Positions 26,649 to 36,670 are shown, counted from the first letter of the stretch. The stretch is 64,000 nt of DNA from JAABVY01 sp964627935 (GCA_964627935.1 CAZVLB010000002.1:242147-306146), one strand, 5' to 3'. A program made the numbers and translations. Notes: generated from the letters alone by a model not told the origin.

Positions 26649-27425
26649 ATGAAAAGAGCCTGTCTACTTCTTATTTTCGCCTTGCTGTTGATCCTGGCCG
26701 GGACTCTCCTGGCCGGCAATGTGGCTTCCAAAGAGGATAAATCGAGCGGCTACAAGTCGCCCTATCGCGGCAAGCTGCAGCTTTCCGAGGACAGCTTCGA
26801 TTTCGGTATTATGCCCAGGGGAGCCAAAACCTCGCACAAATTCGTGCTTACCAATGCGGGCCGTGACTCACTGGAAGTTATCCGGATCAAACCGGGTTGC
26901 GGATGCACAAAAGCACCCTTGACCAAAAGACTCCTCGCACCTGGCGAATCAACCGACCTGGAAATAACATTCACCGCCGGAAACCGTCGCGGCAAATTCG
27001 CCAAATTCCCGATGTTGTATACATCCGATCCACAGGTCTATGAAACCCGCCTGAAAATCAAGGGCAACTTGATTTATGAAGACGATCCCGAATTCGAGCA
27101 TCTGGTGCAGTTGACGCCCTCGTCACTTGCGGCGGCCATGGGCAGGATGGAAGATTTTTATACCGTGGATGTTACCAATCTGAGCGATGAAAAACTCAAT
27201 CTGAAACTTATCTCTTATCCCGATGAATGCCTGAGTATTGAATTGCCAAAAGGCAATATCGATCCCGGCGAGACAAAGCCGATTAAAGTGAAACTGAAAA
27301 ATCTCGATGATTTCAAGACCTATGGATTCGAGAAATCATTTACGATAGAATTCTCCGACAGTGAAAATACAAGATATACGATTCCGGTAAGGTATTCGGT
27401 GCGTGCGACTATGGGAGGACATTGA
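26649..27425 (+). CDS. DUF1573 protein, Cys paralog
   Basis: Exported DUF1573 protein of 258 residues, a close paralog of the preceding gene. It has a signal peptide (ending near LLAGNVA), YRGKLQLSEDSFDFGIMPRG, and the conserved PGCGCTKAPLTKRLLAPGES with two Cys. The residues after this are ASH-like strands (LYTSDPQVYETRLKIKG). The role of DUF1573 is unknown, though the fold often occurs in exported or cilia-type proteins. GGGAGG lies 6 bases before the ATG. It is the reference for reading the TGA of its neighbour. Confidence 0.88.
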   Translation: MKRACLLLIFALLLILAGTLLAGNVASKEDKSSGYKSPYRGKLQLSEDSFDFGIMPRGAKTSHKFVLTNAGRDSLEVIRIKPGCGCTKAPLTKRLLAPGESTDLEITFTAGNRRGKFAKFPMLYTSDPQVYETRLKIKGNLIYEDDPEFEHLVQLTPSSLAAAMGRMEDFYTVDVTNLSDEKLNLKLISYPDECLSIELPKGNIDPGETKPIKVKLKNLDDFKTYGFEKSFTIEFSDSENTRYTIPVRYSVRATMGGH

Positions 27426-27534
27426 TTTTTTGAAACCTGAAACGGGAAACAAAGTCAATCCAGACACGTAAAAATATTGAAAACAGGCGATATCTCCTCA
27501 CTTCGTACTGTTAAACCGACGCTGTTAGCTGACA

Positions 27535-27566
27535 TAAAAAGGCCGCCTTTTAAAGGCGGCCTTAGT
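27535..27566 (-). terminator. Terminator between convergent genes
   Basis: A perfect 9-bp stem AAGGCCGCC/GGCGGCCTT (27539-27547, 27555-27563) with a 7-base loop; on the minus strand it is followed by TTTTTATG. It serves the GWxTD gene and may also stop the DUF1573 gene from the other side. Confidence 0.85.
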
Positions 27567-27587
27567 GCATTTAATATATTGCTGTTT

Positions 27588-29036
27588 TTAAAAGCCTGAT
27601 TTAAACGGGTCGGCCTGTTCCAGACGGCGTTCCCATTCATAGTCGGTCACCTCTCCCTTGGCATTGGAATGCTTGAGGCGGTAATCACCATAGCCGGTTT
27701 CATCCACAAATATAAAGAAGATGCTTCCCTGCCTTGGGTGATTATAATAACTCCAGCGTTCAAATGGCTCCAATTCGGCCGACGAGGGATAATACTCGAT
27801 TTCATCCGGCTCGCCGTAAATCATATAGATACGGCCACGATCCGTTTTCCAGCCATCGCTCTTATCTATCAGATTAACAGAGTACTTCTGGTTTGCATAG
27901 GCAAAGCGTCGGAATACCTCTTCCTTGAATTCATTCAGACGGGTTTCCGGCAATGGATCGCGAGTGGACCAGAATCTTTTCAGCACCTCTTTTTTGCCCT
28001 GCAAATCAGCAGATTCATACTGTTTCTTCTCCGTCGGATTGGCATAGTAGTGAATCACCTTGGACATCATCTCGGCATCTTCCTGCGTAAAATTCTCTTC
28101 TGCAACAGCCGGTGCCAGTTCGTAGGTATGGTAAAGCAGCTCGAATGGCTTCTGTGATCTGGCAATCGCTTCATCCTCGGCATCCTTGACTTCCAGGATA
28201 AAATTGAAACTGCCTTCCGGTAAATCGGAGACATCTATGGCTGATGAAACCACTGCACTGGATCCCGGCTTAAAATATTGCCGGGAGCCATAGTCCGCAA
28301 TTACATTCTTGAGACCATCCTCAATACGATAACTGACATGATATTCACGATTCATGGTTTTGCCGAATTTGAGGTTATATATCTCGGCATAAAAGTACAT
28401 CAATGAATCCGTGTTGATGAAGATCCCCGATGGGTTCGGGACAACATGCCTGAAGCTCTTGTCGAGCGGATCGCCCGTAAGCGTATCTTCCTTCGAGAGC
28501 ATCGTAATATTATAAGCCAGCTCGATATCGGAAACCATCAGCTTCTGTTGACTGTAATCCGGCACGCTTATCTTGATCTGCCGTTCGGCATATTTGCCGG
28601 TAAACGGCTGACCGTCCACCTGCGAGTTGGCATCCTCGACAGTCAGTCTGACCGAATAGTCACCCGGTTTCATCAGGGCCTGCAGAGCATCCAGTATCCT
28701 GAAACCGGTCTTGCTGAGTTTAGTCGGATCATCAACACGAGTACCGATCTTTTTATAAAGTGTATCTATTACCACGCCGTTCTCATTAAATATCTCCAGC
28801 CAGACATAGGCCGTGGCCTCATAAATAGAGTCCAGATCCTCAAAAGTCAGGTCATGACGCAACAGGCCGTAATAAAACTCGACCAGCGCGAAATCGAGGT
28901 TATTGTCTATCCTGTATGAGGCGTAATCGAGCCAGGATGCGATCGTCTCGCGCGAGGCCGGCATTTCGAAATCCTGCGCGCTCAAACCTGCGGAGAGAAT
29001 CAAAACCAGACACATTATCAGGACCATCTTTTTCAT
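27588..29036 (-). CDS. GWxTD-domain protein, second of a tandem pair
   Basis: Exported protein (signal peptide ending SAGLSAQDF) of 482 residues. The C-terminal GWxTD domain is clear: GWKTDRGRIYMIYGEPDEIE (near residue 395), followed by an aromatic-rich FERWSYY and GSIFFIFVDETGYGDYRL. The middle has beta-rich strands about 170-310. The family is common in FCB-group bacteria and unstudied; known members are predicted periplasmic or outer-membrane proteins. It is 18 bases after the related gene upstream and shares its domain order. Confidence 0.87.
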   Translation of the reverse strand: MKKMVLIMCLVLILSAGLSAQDFEMPASRETIASWLDYASYRIDNNLDFALVEFYYGLLRHDLTFEDLDSIYEATAYVWLEIFNENGVVIDTLYKKIGTRVDDPTKLSKTGFRILDALQALMKPGDYSVRLTVEDANSQVDGQPFTGKYAERQIKISVPDYSQQKLMVSDIELAYNITMLSKEDTLTGDPLDKSFRHVVPNPSGIFINTDSLMYFYAEIYNLKFGKTMNREYHVSYRIEDGLKNVIADYGSRQYFKPGSSAVVSSAIDVSDLPEGSFNFILEVKDAEDEAIARSQKPFELLYHTYELAPAVAEENFTQEDAEMMSKVIHYYANPTEKKQYESADLQGKKEVLKRFWSTRDPLPETRLNEFKEEVFRRFAYANQKYSVNLIDKSDGWKTDRGRIYMIYGEPDEIEYYPSSAELEPFERWSYYNHPRQGSIFFIFVDETGYGDYRLKHSNAKGEVTDYEWERRLEQADPFKSGF

Positions 29037-29054
29037 TATCTTAAATCCTCCTTA

Positions 29055-30395
29055 TCAATCATAATCATCGATTCTGTCATCTATAAAACCGTGCCGTCCG
29101 TCATAGGGGAACTGCAGGCGGTAATCGCCCGTACCAAGTTCATCCACAAAGCCGAACGTGCGCGAAAGAGCGTAATAGTACCAGACCTGATAGGGCTTCT
29201 GCTCCAGCTCGAAGGGATGTGTCTCAACATGATCCGGTTCGCCGTATATGATATAGATCATGCCCATATCGGTCTTCCAGCCCTCCTTGTGTATTGTCGA
29301 AAACATCTGGTTGGCATTCTTAATACGGCCGTAATACTTCTCCATCAGCTCATTTTCCGGAGTATTGGGAGTGGGATCATGCTCTTTCCAGAATTCGGCA
29401 AAAGCTTCAGTTCTTTCGCCTTCAGGGGCATCCCGGAGTTCGTCCAGTTCATTATTCCTGGCAACATATTTAAGCATATTTACCGCCCGCTCATAATCGT
29501 TTTTGACCAGGGCGGCCAGCGACCAGGCCACTTCAAATATGCTCTCGCGTTCCGCCAGGGTTTTGCCCGAAGTATCTTTCAGCTGCAGACGAATCTTGTA
29601 CTGCCCGGGCAGGAAATCCTCGAGCGGTATATGCTTGATAAATCTTGTCAGTGAAAGATCCATGGTCAGTTCGAACTGGTCCTCATAAACCACCTCTTTG
29701 CGGACGCTTTCGATCTTATAATCAAGCAGTGCCTCGGGGCTCTTGTCGGTTTCATTGTATAGCTCGACATAGAAGGAAATCTGCTTGATTTCCTCACCGA
29801 ACGACCGTGTCACAGCCGGGATAATCCGTTTCTCTCCCTTATCGAACCTGGAGGGTATCGAGTCCGCCGGGATAACGTCGCGGATAAACTCTATCTGCGA
29901 CATATCGTAATCATCCTTAAAGAGTGATTCAATTTTGATTTCTTCCTCGCGCGAAGCTATTTTGCCCGAATTTTTGTCTATTAGTTTGACAACGACCTTA
30001 AACTTGCCCTTGCCGACCTTGAGCCCCAACAGGTTAATCAGGAAATCATTGGGATTTCTGGTATCGCGGTAATTATCGATACGGTAGAACCGTTCCACCG
30101 AGGATCCGGTTATCTGACGATCCTCCTCGCCCAGCACGACCACATTGAGCTCATAATTGGCAACGAACTGCTCACCTTTTTTAAAGAATTTCAAGCCGTC
30201 ATTATAGACTTTATAATACAGCTCCAGACGAACCTTGTCATCATCATCGGCCTTAAAAGCGGCCATATCGATATCGAAGCGCGGCTCATCCAGAGGTCTT
30301 GTCTGCAGGTTACCCATTTGTGCCGGTGCATTCGCAGCAGTCAAAACAAACACAAAGATCAGGAACAGACTAATTAAGCGGATACGCTTCAACAC
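29055..30395 (-). CDS. GWxTD-domain protein, first of a tandem pair
   Basis: Exported protein of about 446 residues, paralogous to the next gene. It has a signal peptide (LISLFLIFVFVLTAANA), beta-rich middle and the C-terminal GWxTD block GWKTDMGMIYIIYGEPDHVE with RTFGFVDELGTGDYRL near the end. The start is set at the GTG at 30393-30395, 5 bases after GGAGG; the upstream ATG at 30407 contains the ribosome binding site itself and is unlikely, while TTG at 30392 is an alternative. Confidence 0.85.
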   Translation of the reverse strand: MLKRIRLISLFLIFVFVLTAANAPAQMGNLQTRPLDEPRFDIDMAAFKADDDDKVRLELYYKVYNDGLKFFKKGEQFVANYELNVVVLGEEDRQITGSSVERFYRIDNYRDTRNPNDFLINLLGLKVGKGKFKVVVKLIDKNSGKIASREEEIKIESLFKDDYDMSQIEFIRDVIPADSIPSRFDKGEKRIIPAVTRSFGEEIKQISFYVELYNETDKSPEALLDYKIESVRKEVVYEDQFELTMDLSLTRFIKHIPLEDFLPGQYKIRLQLKDTSGKTLAERESIFEVAWSLAALVKNDYERAVNMLKYVARNNELDELRDAPEGERTEAFAEFWKEHDPTPNTPENELMEKYYGRIKNANQMFSTIHKEGWKTDMGMIYIIYGEPDHVETHPFELEQKPYQVWYYYALSRTFGFVDELGTGDYRLQFPYDGRHGFIDDRIDDYD

Positions 30396-30550
30396 ATGCA
30401 CCTCCATTTTTATATCTTATTGACATTCTATTATTTAAAACGCTTAAGCCGTGCTTTGGTTTAAAAATATGGCAAAATTTATGCTTATTTTTGACTCTGC
30501 GCCCCCAATATAAAAAAGATGGACAATCTAAGTCAAAATAAAACAGTGGC

Positions 30551-31798
30551 TTATTCATAACGAAGGGAAACAATCGGATCGACCCGCGCGGCCTTCCAGG
30601 CCGGGTACATGCCCGAGACCAGCCCCACACCCACCGCTACGCAGAAACCGGCAATAATACCGAAAACCGGCACGGTAAACTGAACATGTAACCAGCTGCT
30701 TGCAAAGGCTGAAATAAGCACTCCAAGGGCGATGCCGATAATACCGCCGCTGCAGGATAATGTTACGGCCTCTACCAGGAACTGAAACAAAATATTGGCT
30801 TTACGCGCCCCGATAGCCTTACGTACTCCTATCTCGCGGGTTCTCTCGGTAACCGAGACCAGCATTATATTCAGGACTCCCACCCCGCCAACCATCAGGC
30901 CGATCGATGATATCACGATCATGACCGTGAATATTGTGGAGGTGATATCCTCAAACAGCTCGATTATACGTTCCTGGGTAAAGACCGAGAAATTATTTGG
31001 CTCATCATAGGCCACCCCCCGATTAAGACGAAGGGTCTGGATGACTTCCTCCTCGGCCTGATCGATCAGCCCAGGCGATTCTGCCGAGGCCACAAGATAT
31101 AGCGCTTCTTCCCAGGGATACATTTTTTCATAGGTGCCGAGCGGCATGATCACAAAGTTATCGCTGTTTTCGCCGAATGGATCATCACGTTCCTGCATCA
31201 CCCCGATCACCTGAAATTTTACACTGTTGACAATAATCTGCTTGCCCACCGGATCGAGCGATCTGAATAGATTGTCGGCAATATCTTTGCCAATAACTGC
31301 CACACGGGATTTACGATGGTTTTCGGATTCAGTGAAAAAGCGGCCATATTCCACAAAATGGCGATTGACCTCCTGATAAGCCGGCCAGGTGCCGAAGACA
31401 GCCGGATTGCGGCTTTTTTTGTCGCGGTATTTCACCACATTGCCACCCGGCAGAAAGATATAGTTCTGCGGCGAGACCGCATCGACCGTGGGGCAGTTTT
31501 CTTCAATCGCCTCGGCGTCATCCTTGGTGATCGGCTTGCGACGGCGTTCCTCCTCATCCAGTTCGCTGTAATCGGTATTAGGATCAAATCTTGTTATGAA
31601 TATGGCATTCGAGCCCATACCCTCGATTTCCCCTTTTACAGCAGCACTAAAACCTTCGATCAGGGAGACCATCCCGATTACCGATCCCACGCCGATCAAT
31701 ACTCCCAGCACGGTCAGGAATGATCTGAGCTTGTTGTTCCAGATCGAATCCAGGGCTATGATAATGCCCTCTTTGAGCTGTACCAGTGCCGCTATCAT
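30551..31798 (-). CDS. MacB-type ABC transporter permease (second)
   Basis: Permease of the FtsX/MacB family, 415 residues, with an N-terminal membrane helix and three C-terminal helices bracketing a large periplasmic MacB_PCD domain (about 50-270). The motif VTERTREIGVRKAIGARK is diagnostic for this permease class. It overlaps the other permease by 4 bases. Substrates cannot be told from the sequence: lipoproteins, peptides or macrolide-like compounds are possible. Confidence 0.92.
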   Translation of the reverse strand: MIAALVQLKEGIIIALDSIWNNKLRSFLTVLGVLIGVGSVIGMVSLIEGFSAAVKGEIEGMGSNAIFITRFDPNTDYSELDEEERRRKPITKDDAEAIEENCPTVDAVSPQNYIFLPGGNVVKYRDKKSRNPAVFGTWPAYQEVNRHFVEYGRFFTESENHRKSRVAVIGKDIADNLFRSLDPVGKQIIVNSVKFQVIGVMQERDDPFGENSDNFVIMPLGTYEKMYPWEEALYLVASAESPGLIDQAEEEVIQTLRLNRGVAYDEPNNFSVFTQERIIELFEDITSTIFTVMIVISSIGLMVGGVGVLNIMLVSVTERTREIGVRKAIGARKANILFQFLVEAVTLSCSGGIIGIALGVLISAFASSWLHVQFTVPVFGIIAGFCVAVGVGLVSGMYPAWKAARVDPIVSLRYE

Positions 31799-33018
31799 TC
31801 GAACCTCATCGCATCAATAGGATCCATCCTGGAACCCTTGTAAGCCGGATACATGCCAAATATTATCCCCACTCCGGTGGAGATAAAGATGCCGCCCATA
31901 ATCGCTTCCCGCGAAATGATAAATGGCAGATCGCCCTGATCGGCGAGGATTTTGGCCGCCAGAATGCCCAACCCTATTCCAAGTGCACCACCGAAAACAG
32001 ACATCATTAATGCTTCCGACAAAAACTGCAGAAGTATATGCCGTCTTTTGGCACCCATTGATTTACGGATGCCGATCTCGCGGGTCCGCTCCGTTACTGA
32101 TACCATCATTATATTCATGACCACGATACCGGCCACAACCAGCGCAATCAATGGTATGGCCACGGCCACTATCTGAACAGTGCCGGTCACGCGGCCATAA
32201 AATTCAAGCCAGTCATCGGCCGTGGTAACACCGAAATTGTCACTGTTGGCAAAGGGGACATCGCGACGGGCGCGCATGATCACGCGGGCCTGATCGACAG
32301 CCTGATTGATGACTTCTTCGGATTCGGCCTTGACCAGGATATCGATCGAGCGATGTGATCCGAAATTCCTGAGAAACGATGTTAACGGAATGATGGCAAA
32401 TTCATCAAGGTCCTCACCAAGTATCGAGCCGCGCGGCCTGGCCACGCCAATCACCTCGTAATCATATCCGCCGATCTTGATCGTTTTGCCAATCGGATCG
32501 AGATTGCGGAAAAAATCGCGCTTGAGCTTGTCGCCAATTATGGTAACCTGGCGATTGCGTTCATCCTCAAAAGCATTGTGACTGCGCCCCTCGGCAATCT
32601 CGAAATCGGTTATGCGCAGGATATTGTGCGTTGCCCCTACAATGAAAACCGAATTAAGTTTTTCCGATCTGTATTTGATTGTTCGGCGCGTCATCGTCCT
32701 GGCGCCGACATCCGAGCAAAGCTCACAACCCCGTTCAATCGCGGCCATATCACGCAGCCTGATATCCTTGCGTCCACGAGCTTCGCGAAAAGCCTCATCC
32801 GAGGTATGATCTTCCGGACCGTATTTGCTGATTATAAAAGTCGAAGAGCCCATCTGGTTAATCAGGCCGGTAACCTTTGAATTCATGCCGATAACTATCG
32901 ACACGATAGCGATTACCGATGTTACCCCGATAACTATACCCAGGACTGTGAGAAATGTGCGAAGTTTGTTTGCAATCAGTGCGCTGAGGGAAATTTTGAT
33001 CAGGTCACTAAACTGCAT
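31795..33018 (-). CDS. MacB-type ABC transporter permease (first)
   Basis: Permease of 407 residues with the same layout as the downstream gene and the FtsX signature VTERTREIGIRKSMGAKRRH. The two permeases could form a heterodimer. The start overlaps the ATPase gene by 11 bases. A Cys pair (GCELC, near residue 95) in the periplasmic domain is not shared by its partner. Confidence 0.92.
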   Translation of the reverse strand: MQFSDLIKISLSALIANKLRTFLTVLGIVIGVTSVIAIVSIVIGMNSKVTGLINQMGSSTFIISKYGPEDHTSDEAFREARGRKDIRLRDMAAIERGCELCSDVGARTMTRRTIKYRSEKLNSVFIVGATHNILRITDFEIAEGRSHNAFEDERNRQVTIIGDKLKRDFFRNLDPIGKTIKIGGYDYEVIGVARPRGSILGEDLDEFAIIPLTSFLRNFGSHRSIDILVKAESEEVINQAVDQARVIMRARRDVPFANSDNFGVTTADDWLEFYGRVTGTVQIVAVAIPLIALVVAGIVVMNIMMVSVTERTREIGIRKSMGAKRRHILLQFLSEALMMSVFGGALGIGLGILAAKILADQGDLPFIISREAIMGGIFISTGVGIIFGMYPAYKGSRMDPIDAMRFE

Positions 33019-33712
33019 TTTTGCTACCAGCCGGTTTGCTGCGTTCTTCCTTTTCTATTTTCCCGTCACGGATGTGGATTATACGGTCAGCGAATTCGGC
33101 GATTTCCGGGTCATGGGTAACCACTATGAGCGTATTACCCTTATTGTTGAGACTGCGGAAAAGCTGCATTATTTCAAGACCGGTTTTTGTATCGAGATTC
33201 CCGGTCGGTTCATCGGCCAGTATCAATGATGGATTATTTACCAGCGCACGGGCTATAGCCACACGCTGCCTCTGCCCGCCGGAGAGCTCATTGGGCTTAT
33301 GGCTGGCCCAGTCCAGAAGCTCTACCTGACGTAAAGCCTCGGATGCCATATCCCTGCGCACGGAGGCATCGATCCCGCTGTATATCAGGGGCAGTTCGAC
33401 GTTGTGATGAGCGCTGGCCCTGGGAAGCAGATTAAATGTCTGGAATACAAAGCCGATCTCGCGATTGCGGATTCGGGCCAGTTCATTGTCGTTCAGATCA
33501 GATACCGGCTGATCATTGAGATAATATTCGCCCTGGGTAGGCGTATCCAGACATCCGATCAGGTTCATCAGGGTTGATTTGCCTGAACCTGACGGTCCCA
33601 TGATAGCTACATATTCGCCATTTTCTATCGCCAGATCGACACCATGCAGGGCATGCAGCTCCTGCGTACCCATGATGTAGGTTTTCCACAGATTTTTGGT
33701 TTTAATAAGCAT
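33008..33712 (-). CDS. ABC transporter ATPase (LolD/MacB type)
   Basis: ATP-binding subunit of 234 residues for the two permeases. Walker A GPSGSGKSTLMN, the signature LSGGQRQRVAIARAL and Walker B SLILADEPTGNLD are all intact, so hydrolysis is expected. It resembles LolD and the ATPase half of MacB. In typical MacB the ATPase and permease are fused, whereas here they are separate, with a second permease. A TolC-type and adaptor gene precede it. Confidence 0.95.
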   Translation of the reverse strand: MLIKTKNLWKTYIMGTQELHALHGVDLAIENGEYVAIMGPSGSGKSTLMNLIGCLDTPTQGEYYLNDQPVSDLNDNELARIRNREIGFVFQTFNLLPRASAHHNVELPLIYSGIDASVRRDMASEALRQVELLDWASHKPNELSGGQRQRVAIARALVNNPSLILADEPTGNLDTKTGLEIMQLFRSLNNKGNTLIVVTHDPEIAEFADRIIHIRDGKIEKEERSKPAGSKNAV

Positions 33713-33730
33713 AATTTTTAGTTCAGTTCA

Positions 33731-34987
33731 TTAGTCACGGCGCTCCACTGCATCACCATGCTCAAGTGTTCTCAAAATGTTATACGGCCCGCTAATCACA
33801 GGTTGCCCGACTTCCAGACCCTCCAGTATCTGTATATTGGTCTGATCCTGTATACCCAGTTCCACCTGCCGAAATTTTGCGATGCCTTCCTCGAAAAGAT
33901 AAACGCCCTCATAGAGCTTATCATCTTCAACTGTATTGACTTTTACTGAATCCGGTTTCTCTTTTTCCTCGGGGAGCTGATCGACCGCTACTATGGCCTG
34001 TATGGGCAGGTATTTTGTGTCAAAAGCGCGGGCGGTTATAATATCCACCTCGGCCGTCAGGTTGGGCTTGATCATATCAAACTTATCAAGAAACTGCACG
34101 GTCACCAGAAAATCGGTTACCTGTTCAGAAAAGCTCCCGCCTGTTACCTGGGCCGATGCGCCCACATTGGTTACCACGCCGGTAAAGGTCGTATCAGGGA
34201 ATGCATCTACCATAATTTCGGCATCCTGGCCCACGCGCACATCTTTAATATCAGTTTCATCAACACGAACTTCGACCTCGAGGACAGAAAGATCGGCCAC
34301 GGTCATGATAATCGCCCCGGGCACATTGGGAGAGGCGATCATGGTTCGTTCACCCTCTTCATAGTAAAGCGCGGTTACAACGCCCTCAATGGGAGAGTGA
34401 ATTTCTGTCTTATCATAACGATCCATAGCCTGATTGAGGCCGATTTCAGCCCGCTTAACCTCCTGCCTGATTGTCTCCAGTGATGTCCTGGCGGCAATGT
34501 ACTGATCACGGGTTGAGATGAGCTGTTCTTCCGGGATCAGGCCCTTGCTGTGAAGCTCCCGTGCCTGATTGTACTTGAAATCCCAATATTCAAGGCTGGA
34601 CTCGGCCCGTTCCAGATTGGCCTTGGCAGTCTCCAGAATAGCGCGCGCATTATCGACATCGAACCTGTAGGAATCCTGACGAAGCTTGACCAGTAAATCA
34701 CTTTTTTCGACTGAGTCACCTTCTTCAATCGGGATTTCGGTTATGATCTCGTAAATCTCAGCCTGAATATTCACTTCGGCCTTGGGCTTGACCCGTCCGG
34801 TAGCATTGACCCGGGCGATTATATCCCCGGTCTTGACTTCAGCCGTATTAACACGATAGATATCATTACCGCCCCCGCTTCTGGCCACGACAATGACAAT
34901 CACAAGCAGAATAATTATAAGCGCAATTATTACATATTTCTTCCTGCTTCGCTTACGCTTCTTTGCGATGTATTGACCATTGGCCAA
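33731..34987 (-). CDS. MacA/HlyD-type periplasmic adaptor
   Basis: Membrane-fusion protein of 418 residues joining an inner-membrane transporter to TolC. One N-terminal membrane helix (about 19-36) is followed by a biotinyl-like barrel half, a coiled-coil hairpin (about 95-210) and a beta-barrel domain. The start is a TTG with GGAG 7 bases upstream. Its place between the TolC and ATPase genes shows the operon is a tripartite exporter. Confidence 0.9.
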   Translation of the reverse strand: MANGQYIAKKRKRSRKKYVIIALIIILLVIVIVVARSGGGNDIYRVNTAEVKTGDIIARVNATGRVKPKAEVNIQAEIYEIITEIPIEEGDSVEKSDLLVKLRQDSYRFDVDNARAILETAKANLERAESSLEYWDFKYNQARELHSKGLIPEEQLISTRDQYIAARTSLETIRQEVKRAEIGLNQAMDRYDKTEIHSPIEGVVTALYYEEGERTMIASPNVPGAIIMTVADLSVLEVEVRVDETDIKDVRVGQDAEIMVDAFPDTTFTGVVTNVGASAQVTGGSFSEQVTDFLVTVQFLDKFDMIKPNLTAEVDIITARAFDTKYLPIQAIVAVDQLPEEKEKPDSVKVNTVEDDKLYEGVYLFEEGIAKFRQVELGIQDQTNIQILEGLEVGQPVISGPYNILRTLEHGDAVERRD

Positions 34988-35004
34988 ATCACATCTCCAA
35001 TCGC

Positions 35005-36363
35005 TTAATATTCATATTCCCGCACGCCCATATTGCGCTCCAGGTCAGCTACGGCCAGATTAAAATTATACTCGGAGTCGATTACATCCGATTCAGCGGT
35101 TTTCAGTGACACCTCTGCATCCAGAAGATCGAGAATCGTAGCGGCACCCAATGAGTATTTTTCCTGCGCCAGCTTGTAATCCTCCCGGGCGGAGGCCAGC
35201 TTATCCTCGGAAACCTGCATCGACAGGCGGGCCTTTTCAAAGTTAAGATATGATTCGGTAACCATAAGCTTCAGTTCATTGATGAAATTGTTGTAATTGA
35301 AACGGTCCGTATTATGCTGAGCCTTGGCATTGGAGACATTGCGCTTGGTGATGAACCTGTCGAATATATCCAAACTGATATTCAGGCTGTAGAAATATGT
35401 GCGATTGGATCTGTAAATATCCGTAAACACGAATTCATCCGGTTGATTCCAGCTGGCCCTGTAAGTAAAATCGAGCTCGGGCAGAAACCCGCCCCAGGCC
35501 GAACGAACATCGTTGCGTGAAGCATCATAGGAATACTCCAATGCTTTCAGACGCGGGTTGTTATCCATGGCATAATCCATGCTGTTTTCCAGATCATAAT
35601 CGACTTCACGTGGCGTAACATTGGTATCCACAAGAAACTGGCGATTGATATCCTCTCCAATCAGCTGATTAAGGCGGGCCATGGCTATCTTGTAATTGTT
35701 TTCAGCAGAGATAAGATTGAGGCGGGCATCGCCCACAGAAACCCGGGCCTTGAGCACATCCGAAAGTGCCGCCGATCCGAGCTCATAGCGGGTTTCGGTT
35801 ATACGCAGCTGTTCCTGGCTTCTTTCCAGAGCCTTGTTTTGAATATCAGCCAGCTTCATGGAACGAAGCACATTATAGTAACTTGATTTCAGATTGTAGA
35901 TAGTATTGAGAATTTGATTCTTGAAGCTCATCTCGCTGGATTTCTTGGACTGCTTGCTGGCCCTCCAATTGAAGTAATCCGAAAAACCGTTAAATATATT
36001 CTGGCTGATAGTCAATGAAGTCGAATAATTTTCATTGGTAAAGAGCTGACGAACATATGCTGTGTCCGCTTCAATAACCTCCTCAGTATCATAGAGTGTC
36101 GGCCGCGAGTTCCACGTATAACCAAGACCGGTGGTTATGTATGGAAGGAAATTGGCCACAGCCCCCCACAGGGCATTGTTGGCAAATGTAATCTGGGCTT
36201 GGGCCTGGACTATCTGCGGATCATTATCCAGTCCCCTTTGAATACATTCCTCAAGTGTCAAAAGCGGCAGGTTCTCCCCTTCGGATTGTGCCGAAGCCAA
36301 ACCACAAAGCAGGAGCAATATTGCCGCCACTCCGATAATATGTTTTAGAAGACTATAGCCCAT
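35005..36363 (-). CDS. TolC-type outer-membrane efflux protein
   Basis: Outer-membrane channel of 452 residues with a signal peptide (AILLLLCGLASAQS) and two repeats of the outer-membrane efflux protein domain (about 35-215 and 245-445). Repeat 2 has AREDYKLAQEKYSLGAATILDLLDAE and repeat 1 has SQEQLRITETRYELGSAALSDVLKAR, the two matching helix ends expected in TolC. It is the first gene of the exporter operon (outer channel, adaptor, ATPase, two permeases). GGAGGAG lies 6 bases before the ATG. Confidence 0.92.
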   Translation of the reverse strand: MGYSLLKHIIGVAAILLLLCGLASAQSEGENLPLLTLEECIQRGLDNDPQIVQAQAQITFANNALWGAVANFLPYITTGLGYTWNSRPTLYDTEEVIEADTAYVRQLFTNENYSTSLTISQNIFNGFSDYFNWRASKQSKKSSEMSFKNQILNTIYNLKSSYYNVLRSMKLADIQNKALERSQEQLRITETRYELGSAALSDVLKARVSVGDARLNLISAENNYKIAMARLNQLIGEDINRQFLVDTNVTPREVDYDLENSMDYAMDNNPRLKALEYSYDASRNDVRSAWGGFLPELDFTYRASWNQPDEFVFTDIYRSNRTYFYSLNISLDIFDRFITKRNVSNAKAQHNTDRFNYNNFINELKLMVTESYLNFEKARLSMQVSEDKLASAREDYKLAQEKYSLGAATILDLLDAEVSLKTAESDVIDSEYNFNLAVADLERNMGVREYEY

Positions 36364-36670
36364 TTAAGCTCCTCCTATGAATTCCAATATTTATTTTCTG
36401 GTATAAGACAAAAGGCAGCATTTGGTTCCATTGATTAGCAATTTTAGTTTGCGGGAAACGGCAACAGCCCATTACAAATCTCAAGTTCATTACAAAGTAT
36501 ACAACACCATCAGCCGTATATTCGACCGGCCGTCTTAAAAATTTGACGTAATTTATAGTAATTTGTTTCAAAAATCAACTCTTAGCTTCATTTACAAAGC
36601 TCATTGCTCCAATAACAATAGACAGCCAAACAAACACTTTGATTGCATATTATTTAAAAATATTTTGCGT
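36364..36670. other. AT-rich intergenic region upstream of the TolC operon
   Basis: A 307-base AT-rich stretch holding the upstream side of the exporter operon. On the minus strand TATACT occurs about 140 bases before the TolC ATG, without a matching -35. I see no gene, repeat or RNA structure. A short open frame (36353-36571) lacks a ribosome site and is unlikely to be real. Confidence 0.5.

Noticed and set aside
36353..36571. Short minus-strand open frame before the TolC gene
   Set aside because: No ribosome binding site and no recognisable product; it overlaps the start of the TolC gene.
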